This document shows positions 46,429 through 56,079 of a stretch of 58,743 bases of DNA, piece by piece (position 1 is the stretch's first letter; every line of letters begins with the position of its first letter). The position numbers and the translations under genes are program-made. This stretch comes from Aeromonas popoffii (GTDB lineage Bacteria > Pseudomonadota > Gammaproteobacteria > Enterobacterales > Aeromonadaceae): positions 1 through 58,743 of the forward strand of contig NZ_CDBI01000067.1 in the NCBI RefSeq assembly GCF_000820025.1, given 5' to 3'. The notes under the pieces are model-generated. The model did not search any database. It was not told where the DNA came from and saw only the letters and a program-made list of their open reading frames with translations.

Positions 46429-47391
46429 TCAGAGATCATGATCTGCTCCTGTTGACAGTGCGGCGCGAAGCCGCATGGCATGGGCGTGCAGGGCCTGGCC
46501 GACCCGGGAGCCGTTGGGACGACCGAGTTGCTCGCTCACCCACTGACCGGTGGCGGCCAATTTATCGAGACTCACCCCTGTGCTCATGCCAAGCCCGTGC
46601 AACAGGTAGACCACCTCCTCCGAGGCGACGTTGCCGGAGGCCCCCGGCGCATAGGGGCAACCGCCCAGCCCGGCCACCGAGCAGTCGATGGTGCGGATGC
46701 CGCGCTCCAGCGCTGGCAGCAGATTGGCCAGCCCCTGGCCATAGGTGTCGTGAAAGTGCACCGCGAGCCGGCCCGCCGGGATCTCGTGCAGCACCGCATC
46801 CAGCATGGGCGCGACCGTGCCCGGGGTGCCGACCCCTATGGTGTCGCCCAAAGAGATCTCGTGACAGCCAAGATCCAGCAGCCGCTCGGCCATGGCCGCG
46901 ACCCGTTTCGGACGGGTCGGGCCGTCGAACGGGCAAGCGATGACGGTGGAAAGATAACCCCGTACCCTGATGCCGAGGTGGCGTGCCTCCTGCACCAGGG
47001 GGGCGAAGCGCACCAGAGACTCCTCCACGCCGATGCCGATATTGGCGCGGGTAAAGCCATCGGAGCAGGCGGTGAAGAGGCCAATCTCGTCGACCCGGGC
47101 GGCAATGGCCGCCTGCAAGCCCTGCAGGTTGGGCACCAGGGCGCCGTAACGGGTCGCTCCCTTGCGCGGCAGGGCCTTGAAAAGTGCGGCGGAGTCCGCC
47201 ATCTGCGGCACTTTTTTGGGTGAGACGAAGGCCCCCACCTCGATGCGCTGCAGGCCGCTTTCGGCCAGGCGCGCGATCAGCTCCAGCCGCTGGACAAGCG
47301 GCAGGGCACTGGCCTCGTTTTGCAGGCCGTCGCGCGGGCCCATCTCCACCAGGCTCACCTTGTCATCCTGCATTCCGGATTCTCTCTTCAT
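46429..47391 (-). CDS. liuE: Hydroxymethylglutaryl-CoA lyase
   Basis: This 320-residue TIM-barrel enzyme cleaves 3-hydroxy-3-methylglutaryl-CoA to acetoacetate and acetyl-CoA, the last step of leucine breakdown. It shows the catalytic Arg-Asp of VEMGPRDGLQNE, metal ligands in VHFHDTYGQGLAN (HxH) and the glycine loop with the active Cys in AGLGGCPYAPGASGNVA. The length fits bacterial MvaB/LiuE (about 300). The ATG at 47391 overlaps the liuD stop as ATGA. The gap to liuR contains a GACCCC...GGGGTC dyad without a T-tract. Confidence 0.94.
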   Translation of the reverse strand: MKRESGMQDDKVSLVEMGPRDGLQNEASALPLVQRLELIARLAESGLQRIEVGAFVSPKKVPQMADSAALFKALPRKGATRYGALVPNLQGLQAAIAARVDEIGLFTACSDGFTRANIGIGVEESLVRFAPLVQEARHLGIRVRGYLSTVIACPFDGPTRPKRVAAMAERLLDLGCHEISLGDTIGVGTPGTVAPMLDAVLHEIPAGRLAVHFHDTYGQGLANLLPALERGIRTIDCSVAGLGGCPYAPGASGNVASEEVVYLLHGLGMSTGVSLDKLAATGQWVSEQLGRPNGSRVGQALHAHAMRLRAALSTGADHDL

Positions 47392-49352
47392 GACTCGCTC
47401 TCTTGTTGGTCCACGGCATCGGCAAAGCGCACCAGTATGGCCCCCTGACTTACCTGTTCCCCTTGCTTGCATTGCAGGGTCTCGATCACCCCATCCCGGT
47501 CGGCTTTCAAGACGTGTTCCATCTTCATCGCCTCCAGCACCAGCAGAGGTTGGCCCTTGCTGACGCGCTGGCCGGCCTCGACCAGCAGCGCCACGACTAT
47601 GCCGTGCATGGGGGCCGTTGCACCCAGGGCGGCGCTGGTGTGCTGATCATGATGAGGCTGATGGTGTTGATCATCGGTGCAGAAGCGGATGCGCTGGTCA
47701 TCGAGCTGTAACACGAATTCGGTGGCGGTCAGTGCCTGGACGGGGTAGCGCTGCCAGCGCCCAGCGTGTTGCAGGCGGAGATGATCGGTGCCCAGTTCAC
47801 AGGGGAGTGAGCTCCCCTGCCACGTCAGCGTGCCGGCGCGCCCGGACAGGGTCAGCACCCGGGCCTCGTCGCCGATGCGCACTGCCGCCGTCCAGTTTCT
47901 GCTGGCCCCCAAGCGAAAGCCGCGGGCCTGCTGCCAGGGAGTGGCATCGGCACTGCGGCTGGCGAGCCAGAGGGTGGCCAGCGGCCAGGCCAGTTCCGGG
48001 ATGGCTTGCGGCTCGGTGGGGATGGGCCACTGGGTATGATGGCGCATGGCCAGTACGTCCGGCTCCTGACACAGGCGCAGCAGCAGCGGTCCGTTGTGCA
48101 CCAGGGGGCCGAGCGCCAGCGCCGCCAGCGCATCAGCCAGCTTGGCAAACGCTTCGGTTCGGCTCTGACCGTGGGCGATGAGCTTGGCAATCATGGGGTC
48201 GTAATAGGGGCTCACCTCATCCCCGGCGGCGACCCCTGTATCGATGCGCACACCCTTGGGCCAACTGAGCCAGGCGATGGGGCCGCTGGCGGGTAGGAAA
48301 CCGGCCTCTACATCCTCGGCGTAGAGGCGAGCCTCCACCGCATGGCCGCGCAGCACCACCTTATCCTGGGTGAGCGGCAGCGGCTTGCCTTCGGCCACCG
48401 TCAGCTGCCAGGCCACCAGATCCTGACCGGTGACGCACTCGGTGACCGGATGTTCCACCTGCAAGCGGGTGTTCATCTCCATGAAGAAGAACTCATCCCC
48501 GCACAGCAGAAACTCGATGGTGCCGGCACCTCGATAGTCGATGGCCCTGGCGGCGGCGACGGCCGCCTCGCCCATGGCGCTGCGCAGGCCAGGCGCTATG
48601 TTCGGCGCGGGGGCCTCTTCAATTACCTTCTGGTGGCGGCGCTGCAAGGAGCAGTCCCTGTCCCCCAGGTAGATGGCGTTGCCCAGGCTATCGGCAAACA
48701 CCTGCACCTCCACGTGGCGGGCGCGGGCCAGATAGCGCTCAAGCAGCACATGATCATCCCCGAAGGCGGCCAGCGCCTCGCGTTTGACCGCCGCCAGCGC
48801 CTCGTCGAATTCGTCGATCTGATCGACCCGGCGCATCCCCTTGCCACCGCCGCCGCTGGCGGCCTTGATAAGCAGCGGGAAGCCAGTCAGCAAGGCTTGC
48901 TCGCGCAGCCACTCGGGGCGTTGATCCACGCCGTGATAGCCGGGCAGCACAGGCACGCCGGCTGCCAGCATCAGCGCCTTGGCGCCCGATTTGTCGCCCA
49001 TGGCGAGGATGGCGCTGCCGCTGGGGCCGATAAAGCGCAGGCCACGTTGTTCACAGGCGGTGGCAAAGTCGCTGTTCTCTGACAGAAAACCGTAGCCCGG
49101 GTGGATGGCATCGGCCTTGGCCTGCTGGGCGATGCGCAGCACTTTGGCGGCATCGAGGTAGCTCTCCCGTGCGGGAGCTGCCCCCAGATGCCAGGCTTCG
49201 TCGGCTTCCCGCACATGCATGGCGCAGGCGTCAGCGTCCGAGTAGAGGGCGATGGTGTGGATGCCAAGGCGCCGGGCTGTCTTGATGATGCGCACGGCGA
49301 TTTCGCCTCTATTGGCAATCAACAGGCGCTTGATGGGGTGATCGTGGGTCAT
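47388..49352 (-). CDS. liuD: Methylcrotonyl-CoA carboxylase alpha (biotin) subunit
   Basis: This 654-residue protein carries biotin carboxylase and biotin carrier domains. The N-terminal RLLIANRGEIAVRI begins the carboxylase; the ATP-grasp glycine loop is KAASGGGGKGMRRV and the catalytic region is EMNTRLQVEHPVTE. The C-terminal biotinyl domain has the lysine in LVLEAMKMEHVL (about 15 residues after GIVVALLVEAGQRVSKG). With LiuB it carboxylates 3-methylcrotonyl-CoA in leucine degradation. Start and stop overlap the neighbours by 4 nt (ATGA) on both sides, indicating tight coupling. Confidence 0.95.
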   Translation of the reverse strand: MTHDHPIKRLLIANRGEIAVRIIKTARRLGIHTIALYSDADACAMHVREADEAWHLGAAPARESYLDAAKVLRIAQQAKADAIHPGYGFLSENSDFATACEQRGLRFIGPSGSAILAMGDKSGAKALMLAAGVPVLPGYHGVDQRPEWLREQALLTGFPLLIKAASGGGGKGMRRVDQIDEFDEALAAVKREALAAFGDDHVLLERYLARARHVEVQVFADSLGNAIYLGDRDCSLQRRHQKVIEEAPAPNIAPGLRSAMGEAAVAAARAIDYRGAGTIEFLLCGDEFFFMEMNTRLQVEHPVTECVTGQDLVAWQLTVAEGKPLPLTQDKVVLRGHAVEARLYAEDVEAGFLPASGPIAWLSWPKGVRIDTGVAAGDEVSPYYDPMIAKLIAHGQSRTEAFAKLADALAALALGPLVHNGPLLLRLCQEPDVLAMRHHTQWPIPTEPQAIPELAWPLATLWLASRSADATPWQQARGFRLGASRNWTAAVRIGDEARVLTLSGRAGTLTWQGSSLPCELGTDHLRLQHAGRWQRYPVQALTATEFVLQLDDQRIRFCTDDQHHQPHHDQHTSAALGATAPMHGIVVALLVEAGQRVSKGQPLLVLEAMKMEHVLKADRDGVIETLQCKQGEQVSQGAILVRFADAVDQQESES

Positions 49353-50182
49353 GCTTCATCCTTGAAACGGGGGCGCCAGGCGGGAGGGCGCTTGTCGAAG
49401 AAGGCCTGCATGCCCTCCTGGGCTTCGAGCCCGACCCGTACCCGGGCGATAGTCTCGACGGTTTTCTCTTCATGCAGGCGAGTGCCATGGCTCTCGATGG
49501 CGGTCAGCAGCCGCTTGGTCTCTTTCATCGCCTCCGGGCCGTTGTGACACAGCCGCAGGGCCAGCGCGCGCCCTTGCGCCAGCAACTGATCCGGCTTGGC
49601 CAGCTGGTGCGCCACATTGAGCCGACAGGCGGTGATGGCATCGAAGGGTTCGGCGCTCAGCATGTAGCGGCGCGCCTGGCGCATGCCCATGGCACGCACC
49701 ACATAGGGGCTGATCACCGCAGGCACCAGTCCCAGACTCACCTCGGAGAGGCAGAAGCGGGCATCCTCGCTCGCCAGCACCAGATCGCAGGCGCAGACAA
49801 GGCCCAGTGCGCCGCCATAGGCCGCGCCCTGCACCAGCGCCACTGTGGGGAAGGGCAGCTCGTCCAGGGTGTGCATCAGCCGCGCCAGCACCCGGGCGTC
49901 TTCGCGGTTGTGCTCGAAATCGGCGTGGGCCAGGTTGCGCATCCAGTTGAGATCGGCGCCAGCGCAAAAGTGCTTGCCCTCTGCCCGTAGCAAGAGGGCA
50001 TGGGGCCGCTCGGCGTGGCCGTGGCGATGGGCCAGATCGTCGAGGCAATCGAGCAGCCCCAGCATGAGATCGGCATCGAAGGCGTTGTGGCAGGCGGGGC
50101 GCGAGAGCACCAGCTCGGCCAGCGGACCGTGACGCTCCAGGCGAAATCCTTGCTGAGCGCCGCTGAAAAGTGGATCGGACAT
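49349..50182 (-). CDS. liuC: 3-methylglutaconyl-CoA hydratase
   Basis: This 277-residue crotonase-family enzyme should hydrate 3-methylglutaconyl-CoA to HMG-CoA. The oxyanion-hole motifs are HFCAGADLNWM and GAAYGGALGLVCACD, and the catalytic Glu lies in FCLSEVSLGLVPAVISPYV. The position between the two carboxylase subunit genes assigns it to leucine breakdown. The ATG at 50182 has AAGGAG five bases upstream; the extra open frame to 50245 overlaps liuB and was rejected. The stop overlaps the liuD start. Confidence 0.93.
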   Translation of the reverse strand: MSDPLFSGAQQGFRLERHGPLAELVLSRPACHNAFDADLMLGLLDCLDDLAHRHGHAERPHALLLRAEGKHFCAGADLNWMRNLAHADFEHNREDARVLARLMHTLDELPFPTVALVQGAAYGGALGLVCACDLVLASEDARFCLSEVSLGLVPAVISPYVVRAMGMRQARRYMLSAEPFDAITACRLNVAHQLAKPDQLLAQGRALALRLCHNGPEAMKETKRLLTAIESHGTRLHEEKTVETIARVRVGLEAQEGMQAFFDKRPPAWRPRFKDEA

Positions 50183-50193
50183 GTCGAGCTCCT

Positions 50194-51795
50194 TTACATC
50201 CGGAAGATGCCGTATTGTTCCGGGCCTGTCTCGGCCCCCTGACAAGCGGCCAGTGCCAGCGCCAGTACGGTGCGGCTCTGGGCTGGATCTATGACGCCAT
50301 CATCCCACAGCCGGGCGCTGGCGTAGTAGGGGTGACCCTGCCGTTCATACTGGGCGATCACGGGCGCGCGGATGGCCTCCGCCTCCTGCTCGCTCAACGG
50401 CTTGCCCTCGGCGGCCAGCTTGTCGCGGCGCACCTGCACCAGCACGCTGGCGGCCTGTTCCCCCCCCATCACTGAGATGCGGCTGTTGGGCCAGCTGAAC
50501 AGAAAGTCGGGCTCATAGGCGCGGCCGCACATGCCGTAGTTGCCGGCACCAAAGCTGCCACCGACGATGAGCGTTATCTTGGGTACCCGGCTGCAGGCCA
50601 CTGCGGTGACCAGCTTGGCCCCATGTTTGGCGATGCCTTCCCGCTCTGCGGTACTGCCCACCATAAAGCCGGTGATATTTTGCAGGAACAGCAGGGGGAT
50701 CCCGCGCCTGTTGCAGAGCTGGATAAAGTGGGCGCCTTTCTGGGCGCTGTCGCTGTGCAGCACGCCATTGTTGGCGAGGATCCCCACCTGCATGCCTTCG
50801 ATCCGGGCGAAGCCGGTGACAAGCGTGGTGCCAAACAGTGCCTTGAATTCGTCAAACTCGGAGCCGTCCACCAGGCGGGCGATGAGCTCGCGGGCGTCGT
50901 AAGCGCGCTTGAGGCTGGTCCCCACCAGACCGTAGAGATCTTCTATCGGATAACAGGGGGCTTCATAGGCCGGAGTGGATTGCGTGGTGTGTTCTCCCAA
51001 GTTGCTGACCAAAGTGCGGGCGATAGCCAGCGCATGGGCATCGTCACGGGCCAGGTGATCCGCCACGCCTGAGTGAGCGCAGTGCACCTCGGCGCCGCCG
51101 AGGGCCTCGGCGCTGATCTCCTCGCCGGTGGCTGCCTTGACCAGTGGCGGCCCCGCCAGAAAGATGGTGGCCTGTTCCTTGACCATGATGGATTCGTCAG
51201 CCATGGCGGGTACATAGGCACCGCCTGCGGTGCAAAGCCCCATCACCACCGCCAGCTGGGGTATGTTCTGGGCCGACATGCGGGCCTGGTTGTAGAAGAT
51301 GCGACCGAAGTGTTCCCGGTCGGGAAATACCTCGTCCTGCATGGGCAGGAAGGCGCCGCCGGAATCCACCAGATAGAGGCAGGGCAGGCGCAGCCGCTCG
51401 GCGATGGCCTGGGCCCGCAGGTGCTTTTTCACCGTGAGCGGGTAGTAGGTGCCCCCCTTGACGGTGGCATCGTTCACCACCAGCAGGCAGAGCCTGCCCG
51501 CAATCTGGCCCAGCCCCGTGATGATACCGGCGGCGGGCACAGGCTCGTCATAGACCTGCCAGGCGGCCAGCGCCGACAGCTCGAGAAAGGGAGAGCCCGG
51601 GTCCAGCAGCTGGTTGATGCGCTCGCGGGGCAGCAGCTTGCCACGGGCTTGATGGCGGGCGTTGTTGGCCTCGCCGCCGCCTTGGGCTATCTCATCGAGA
51701 CGGGCATTGAGATCCTCGACCAGTACCTGCATGGCCGAGCGGCCCTCGGCAAACTCGGGACTCGCCGTGTCGAGGCGGGAGTGGATACGACTCAT
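50194..51795 (-). CDS. liuB: Methylcrotonyl-CoA carboxylase beta (carboxyltransferase) subunit
   Basis: This 533-residue carboxyltransferase of the crotonase fold transfers CO2 from biotin to 3-methylcrotonyl-CoA. Marks are [20 protein letters not shown] at the start, [38 protein letters not shown] and [11 protein letters not shown] with [18 protein letters not shown]. The length matches known beta subunits (about 535). Its ATG overlaps the liuA stop (ATGA), and liuC starts 11 nt after it ends. The open frame upstream of 51795 is a shadow of liuA. Confidence 0.96.
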   Translation of the reverse strand: MSRIHSRLDTASPEFAEGRSAMQVLVEDLNARLDEIAQGGGEANNARHQARGKLLPRERINQLLDPGSPFLELSALAAWQVYDEPVPAAGIITGLGQIAGRLCLLVVNDATVKGGTYYPLTVKKHLRAQAIAERLRLPCLYLVDSGGAFLPMQDEVFPDREHFGRIFYNQARMSAQNIPQLAVVMGLCTAGGAYVPAMADESIMVKEQATIFLAGPPLVKAATGEEISAEALGGAEVHCAHSGVADHLARDDAHALAIARTLVSNLGEHTTQSTPAYEAPCYPIEDLYGLVGTSLKRAYDARELIARLVDGSEFDEFKALFGTTLVTGFARIEGMQVGILANNGVLHSDSAQKGAHFIQLCNRRGIPLLFLQNITGFMVGSTAEREGIAKHGAKLVTAVACSRVPKITLIVGGSFGAGNYGMCGRAYEPDFLFSWPNSRISVMGGEQAASVLVQVRRDKLAAEGKPLSEQEAEAIRAPVIAQYERQGHPYYASARLWDDGVIDPAQSRTVLALALAACQGAETGPEQYGIFRM

Positions 51796-52940
51796 GCGTT
51801 CTCTCCCATCAGCTCGCGGCCGATAAGCCAGCGGCGAATTTCCGAGGTGCCTGCGCCTATCTCGTAGAGCTTGGCGTCCCGCAGCAGGCGACCCGTGGGG
51901 TATTCGTTGATGTAGCCGTTGCCCCCCAACAACTGGATGGCATCGAGCGCCATCTGGGTGGCGTTTTCTGCGGCAAACAGGATGGCGGCGGCGCAATCCT
52001 TGCGGCTGGTGCGGCCCTTATCGCAGGCGCTCGCCACTGAATAGACCAGCGCCCGGCTGCTGGCGAGGCGGGTGTACATGTCGGCGAGCTTGCCCTGCAC
52101 CAGCTGGAACTCGCCGATGGCCTGGCCGAACTGCTTGCGCTCGCGCACATAGGGCAGTACCACGTCCATGCAGGCCTGCATGATGCCAAGGGGGCCCGCC
52201 GCCAGCACCACCCGCTCGTAATCGAGACCGCTCATCAGCACCTTGACCCCGCCGTGCAGGGGGCCGAGCAGGTTCTGTTGCGGGATGCGGCAGTGGTCAA
52301 ACACCAGCTCGCAGGTGCTGGAGCCGCGCATGCCGAGCTTGTCGAGCTTCTGGGCCGTGGTAAACCCGGGCGTGCCCGCCTCGACGATAAAGGCCGATAT
52401 TCCCTTGGGCCCGGCCTGGGCATCCGTCTTGGCATAGATGACGAAGGTATCGGCATCCGGGCCATTGGTGATCCACATTTTGTTGCCGTTCAGGACGAAA
52501 TGCTCCCCCTCGCGCGCGGCGGTCAGGCGCATGCTGACCACGTCGGAGCCGGCTTCCGGCTCACTCATGGCCAGGGCCCCCACGTGCTTGCCACTGACGA
52601 GGGAGGGCAGGTAGCGCGCCTTTTGATCAGGGGTGCCGTGGCGGTGGATCTGGTTGATGCAGAGGTTGGAGTGGGCGCCGTAGGAGAGGCCGACCGAGGC
52701 GCTGGCGCGGCTCACCTGCTCCATCACCAGCACGTGGGCCAGATAGCCGAGGCTCACGCCGTCATACTCCTCCGCCACCGTGATACCGTGCAGCCCGAGT
52801 TCGCCCATTTGGGGCCAGAGATCGCGCGGGAAGACGTTGCTGTGATCGATCTCGGCGGCGCGCGGCGCTATCACTTTCTGGCAGAAGGCCTCGACCTGCT
52901 CGGTCAGGGCGCAAAGGGTCTCATCCATCACTGCGTGCAT
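51792..52940 (-). CDS. liuA: Isovaleryl-CoA dehydrogenase
   Basis: This 382-residue FAD acyl-CoA dehydrogenase oxidises isovaleryl-CoA to 3-methylcrotonyl-CoA. The family signatures are [18 protein letters not shown] and [13 protein letters not shown]. The catalytic Glu is in the isovaleryl-type position ([15 protein letters not shown]), and the usual C-terminal site reads [10 protein letters not shown] with Gly instead of Glu. This supports the substrate call. AAGGAG lies seven bases before the ATG. It is first in the liu operon, divergent from mmsA. Confidence 0.95.
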   Translation of the reverse strand: MHAVMDETLCALTEQVEAFCQKVIAPRAAEIDHSNVFPRDLWPQMGELGLHGITVAEEYDGVSLGYLAHVLVMEQVSRASASVGLSYGAHSNLCINQIHRHGTPDQKARYLPSLVSGKHVGALAMSEPEAGSDVVSMRLTAAREGEHFVLNGNKMWITNGPDADTFVIYAKTDAQAGPKGISAFIVEAGTPGFTTAQKLDKLGMRGSSTCELVFDHCRIPQQNLLGPLHGGVKVLMSGLDYERVVLAAGPLGIMQACMDVVLPYVRERKQFGQAIGEFQLVQGKLADMYTRLASSRALVYSVASACDKGRTSRKDCAAAILFAAENATQMALDAIQLLGGNGYINEYPTGRLLRDAKLYEIGAGTSEIRRWLIGRELMGENA

Positions 52941-53035
52941 CCTTGCTCTCCTTTGAATGACGGGGGCTTACCGGTCTGACTGCCCCGACGAGCCGAAATA
53001 GGGGGCCAAACTGGTCAGTCCATTTGTGCATTAAG

Positions 53036-53057
53036 TTTACGTTAGCGTAAACGTAAA
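53036..53057. promoter_or_regulatory. LiuR-like operator in the liuA-mmsA divergent promoter
   Basis: The palindrome TTTACG-TTAG-CGTAAA at 53036-53051 is followed at once by a further ACGTAAA (to 53057). Such TTTACGTnnACGTAAA-like dyads are what I recall for LiuR sites. It lies about 100 bp before liuA and 140 bp before mmsA, where one site could serve both operons. On the minus strand a -35-like TTTACG and a -10-like TTAATG flank it with long spacing, as in MerR-type promoters. Confidence 0.6.
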
Positions 53058-53146
53058 TTGATTGTTAGTCTAAGGTAAATTTGTCGGGTGGCGGCTGCAA
53101 GGCGGCTCGTTTCCCCTCCATCAACCGAGCTCAAGGAGTGAGCGGC

Positions 53147-53197
53147 ATGACCAGCCAGTACCCATTGCAGTCTGCCAGCAAGGAGAGCAGGGCATGA
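53147..53197 (+). CDS. 16-codon upstream ORF coupled to mmsA
   Basis: AAGGAG (53133-53138) is placed 8 nt before an ATG that encodes [16 protein letters not shown]. Its TGA overlaps the mmsA ATG as ATGA. The mmsA ribosome site (AAGGAG) lies inside this ORF. It looks like a leader peptide or a translational-coupling ORF; no repeated control codons are evident. Confidence 0.45.
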   Translation: MTSQYPLQSASKESRA

Positions 53198-54705
53198 GTA
53201 ACCATCAGACCCAGTACGGCGATGTGCCGCTTTATATCGGTGGCGAGGCCTGTGCCTCCACGAGCGAGGCGTGGATCGAGGTGACCAATCCGGCGGATCA
53301 GAGTCTGCTGGCGCGGGTGCCGAGGGCTACCCCGGCTGAGGTGGAGCGCGCGGTGCGCAGTGCCCACGACGCCTATCTGCTGTGGCGGGATGTGCCAGCC
53401 CCCGAGCGGGCGCGGGTCATGTTCAACTACCAGCATCTGCTAAAAGCCCATCACGATGAGCTGGCCTCCCTGCTGGCCCAGGAGACCGGCAAGAATCTGG
53501 CGGACGCCAAGGGAGATGTGTGGCGTGGTATCGAGGTGGTGGAGCAGGCCTGCGGCATCGCCAGCCAGACCATGGGGGAGACCATGGGTAACGTGGCGCG
53601 CCGGGTCGATGGCCACTCCTGGGTGCAGCCGCTGGGGGTCTGTGTCGGCATCACGCCGTTCAATTTTCCCGCCATGATACCGCTGTGGATGTTCCCGCTG
53701 GCGGTGGCCTGCGGCAACGGCTTCGTGCTCAAGCCTTCCGAGCAGGATCCGCTCACCCCCATGCGGCTGGCCGAGCTGTTCACCGAGGCGGGTGCCCCCA
53801 AGGGCATCCTCTCCGTTGTACACGGCGGCGCCGAACAGGTGGATGCGCTGTTGTGCCATCCGGATGTGAAGGCGGTCAGCTTCGTCGGCTCTGCCCGGGT
53901 CGGGGCCCACGTCTATCGCACCGCCACTGAACACCTCAAGCGGGCCCAGTGTTTCGTCGGTGCCAAGAATCACATGGTGATCATGCCGGATGCCAACAAG
54001 GGGCAGGTGCTGAGCAACCTGGTGGGGGCAGGCGTCGGCGCGGCCGGGCAACGCTGCATGGCCATCAGTGTGGCGGTATTTGTGGGCAGTGCCCGGGAGT
54101 GGATCCCCGAGCTTGCCGCCGAGTTTGCCAAGGTGAGGCCAGGGGTCTGGCACGATCCCGAGGCGGCCTATGGTCCCCTCATCAGCCCGGAGGCGAAAGT
54201 CAGGGTAGAGGGCCTCATCGAGGCGGGGATCAAGGAGGGGGCCGAATGCCTGCTCGATGGCCGCGTCTGTGATGTGGCGGGTTATCCGGTGGGCAACTGG
54301 GTGGGGCCGACCCTGTTTCGCGGTGTGACCCCAGAGATGCGAATTTATAAAGAGGAGATTTTCGGCCCTGTGCTCGCCTGCCTGGAAGTAGCCAATCTGG
54401 ACGAGGCGCTGACCCTCATCAACACCAACCCCTACGGCAACGGCACCTCTATCTTCACCGGCTGCGGCGCCGCGGCCCGCAAGTTTCGTCACGAGGTGGC
54501 TGTGGGTCAGGTGGGGATCAACGTGCCCATTCCGGTACCGCTGCCATTTTTCTCCTTCACCGGCTGGCGCGGCTCCTTCTACGGGGATCTGCACGCCTAT
54601 GGCAAGCAGGCGGTGCGCTTCTACACCGAGACCAAGACGGTGACCGAACGCTGGTTCGACGAGGAGATCCCCACAGGCCCCAATATGACCATCAGCCTGC
54701 GTTAA
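53194..54705 (+). CDS. mmsA: Methylmalonate-semialdehyde dehydrogenase (acylating)
   Basis: This 503-residue aldehyde dehydrogenase superfamily enzyme converts methylmalonate semialdehyde plus CoA and NAD to propionyl-CoA, the last step of valine degradation. The catalytic Cys288 lies in [11 protein letters not shown]. The usual general-base Glu is replaced in the MmsA-type motif ([17 protein letters not shown]), as expected for the CoA-dependent group. [18 protein letters not shown] is the typical cofactor loop. AAGGAG precedes the ATG. It is first in the valine operon, although its reaction is last. Confidence 0.95.
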   Translation: MSNHQTQYGDVPLYIGGEACASTSEAWIEVTNPADQSLLARVPRATPAEVERAVRSAHDAYLLWRDVPAPERARVMFNYQHLLKAHHDELASLLAQETGKNLADAKGDVWRGIEVVEQACGIASQTMGETMGNVARRVDGHSWVQPLGVCVGITPFNFPAMIPLWMFPLAVACGNGFVLKPSEQDPLTPMRLAELFTEAGAPKGILSVVHGGAEQVDALLCHPDVKAVSFVGSARVGAHVYRTATEHLKRAQCFVGAKNHMVIMPDANKGQVLSNLVGAGVGAAGQRCMAISVAVFVGSAREWIPELAAEFAKVRPGVWHDPEAAYGPLISPEAKVRVEGLIEAGIKEGAECLLDGRVCDVAGYPVGNWVGPTLFRGVTPEMRIYKEEIFGPVLACLEVANLDEALTLINTNPYGNGTSIFTGCGAAARKFRHEVAVGQVGINVPIPVPLPFFSFTGWRGSFYGDLHAYGKQAVRFYTETKTVTERWFDEEIPTGPNMTISLR

Positions 54706-54732
54706 GGGAGAAAGAGACAGGACTGGGCAATG

Positions 54733-54765
54733 CCGACTGGCGCGAACCTGGCTATCAACCTGCGT
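54733..54765 (+). repeat. Degenerate copy of the mmsA 3' end
   Basis: Codons at 54733-54765 read PTGANLAINLR, while mmsA ends [11 protein letters not shown] and stops. The two 33-bp stretches share 24 bases (54670-54702 against 54733-54765). It lies in the gap between mmsA and the acyl-CoA dehydrogenase gene. It looks like the scar of a duplicated or recombined second mmsA. Confidence 0.55.
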
Positions 54766-54816
54766 TGCGCGTGGGTCAGACAGACAACAGACACAGGACA
54801 CAAGGAAGCGGACAAA

Positions 54817-55974
54817 ATGGATTTTACCCTGACCGAGGATCAACAGGCTTATGTCGAGGTGGCGACCGCCTTTGCCAATGAGGCGCTCAAACCCCATGCC
54901 GCCCGTTGGGACAGAGATCACGAGTTTCCCATTCCCACCATCAAACAGGCGGCGGCGCTCGGCTTTTGCGGCCTCTATACCCCGGAACAATATGGCGGGC
55001 TTGGTCTGCCCCGGCTCGATGCCAGCCTCATCTTCGAACGCCTCGCCATGGGCTGCACCTCTACCACTGCCTACCTCACCATCCACAACATGGTGAGCTG
55101 GATGCTGGGCAGCTGGCTGCCTGGCGATGTCGCCGAGCAATGGGTGCCCAGGCTCGCCAGCGGCGAGCTGCTGGGCTCTTATTGTCTCACCGAGCCGGGG
55201 GCGGGCTCAGATGCGGCGGCACTCAAGACCCGTGCGGTGCGTGACGGCGAGACCTATCTCATCGACGGCAGCAAGGTGTTCATTTCGGGGGCAGGCAGCA
55301 CGGACGTGCTGGTGGTGATGGCCCGCACCGGGGGCGACGGGGCCAAGGGGATCTCTGCCTTCATGGTGCCCGCCGACAGTGAGGGGATTGTCTACGGCAA
55401 GGCGGAGGAGAAGATGGGCTGGAACAGTCAGCCCACCCGTGAAGTGGCCTTCAACGGGGTGCGCATTCCCGCGAACTATCGATTGGGTCAGGAGGGGGAA
55501 GGGTTCAAGTTTGCCATGCAGGCGCTGGATGGCGGGCGCATCAACATCGCCACCTGTTCTGTGGGTACCGCCCAGCAGGCGCTGGACGATGCGCTGGCCC
55601 ATGTGCAGCAACGCCAGCAGTTTGGCCACCCTATCAGCGAATTTCAGAGCGTGCAGTTTCGCCTCGCCGACATGGCCACCGAGCTGGCGGCGGCTCGCCT
55701 GATGGTACGTCAGGCCGCTGACAAGCTGGACCGGGGGAGTCCGGACAAGAGTGCCTGGTGCGCCATGGCCAAGCGTTTTGCCACCGATGTAGGTTATCGC
55801 GTCTGTGACGAGGCTCTGCAACTTTTTGGCGGCTATGGTTATATCCGCGAGTATCCGCTGGAGCGCTACCTGCGTGATACCCGGGTCCACCGCATCCTGG
55901 AAGGCACCAACGAGGTGATGCGGCTGATCATCGCCCGCCGCCTGCTGGCAGATCCCGGTCTGTCGCTGGCTTAA
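54817..55974 (+). CDS. Isobutyryl-CoA dehydrogenase (acyl-CoA dehydrogenase)
   Basis: This 385-residue FAD enzyme probably oxidises isobutyryl-CoA to methacrylyl-CoA in valine breakdown. Marks are YCLTEPGAGSDAAALKTRA, the FAD/substrate region GWNSQPTREVAFNGVRIP and ALQLFGGYGYIREYPLERYLRD. The catalytic Glu is in the usual C-terminal place (ILEGTNEVMRLI), unlike LiuA. The ATG at 54817 with AAGGA ten bases upstream is preferred. An in-frame ATG at 54730 would add 29 residues that include the relic mmsA tail and no domain. The substrate is inferred from the neighbours. Confidence 0.92.
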   Translation: MDFTLTEDQQAYVEVATAFANEALKPHAARWDRDHEFPIPTIKQAAALGFCGLYTPEQYGGLGLPRLDASLIFERLAMGCTSTTAYLTIHNMVSWMLGSWLPGDVAEQWVPRLASGELLGSYCLTEPGAGSDAAALKTRAVRDGETYLIDGSKVFISGAGSTDVLVVMARTGGDGAKGISAFMVPADSEGIVYGKAEEKMGWNSQPTREVAFNGVRIPANYRLGQEGEGFKFAMQALDGGRINIATCSVGTAQQALDDALAHVQQRQQFGHPISEFQSVQFRLADMATELAAARLMVRQAADKLDRGSPDKSAWCAMAKRFATDVGYRVCDEALQLFGGYGYIREYPLERYLRDTRVHRILEGTNEVMRLIIARRLLADPGLSLA

Positions 55975-56079
55975 CACATTATTTGCCCCTGAACCGTCGT
56001 CAGGCTTTGTGAGTCAGTCGAATGTTGGCTCCATTCAACCCTGTCATCATGGGGCAGTCTCATTTACAAGGACAATGCA

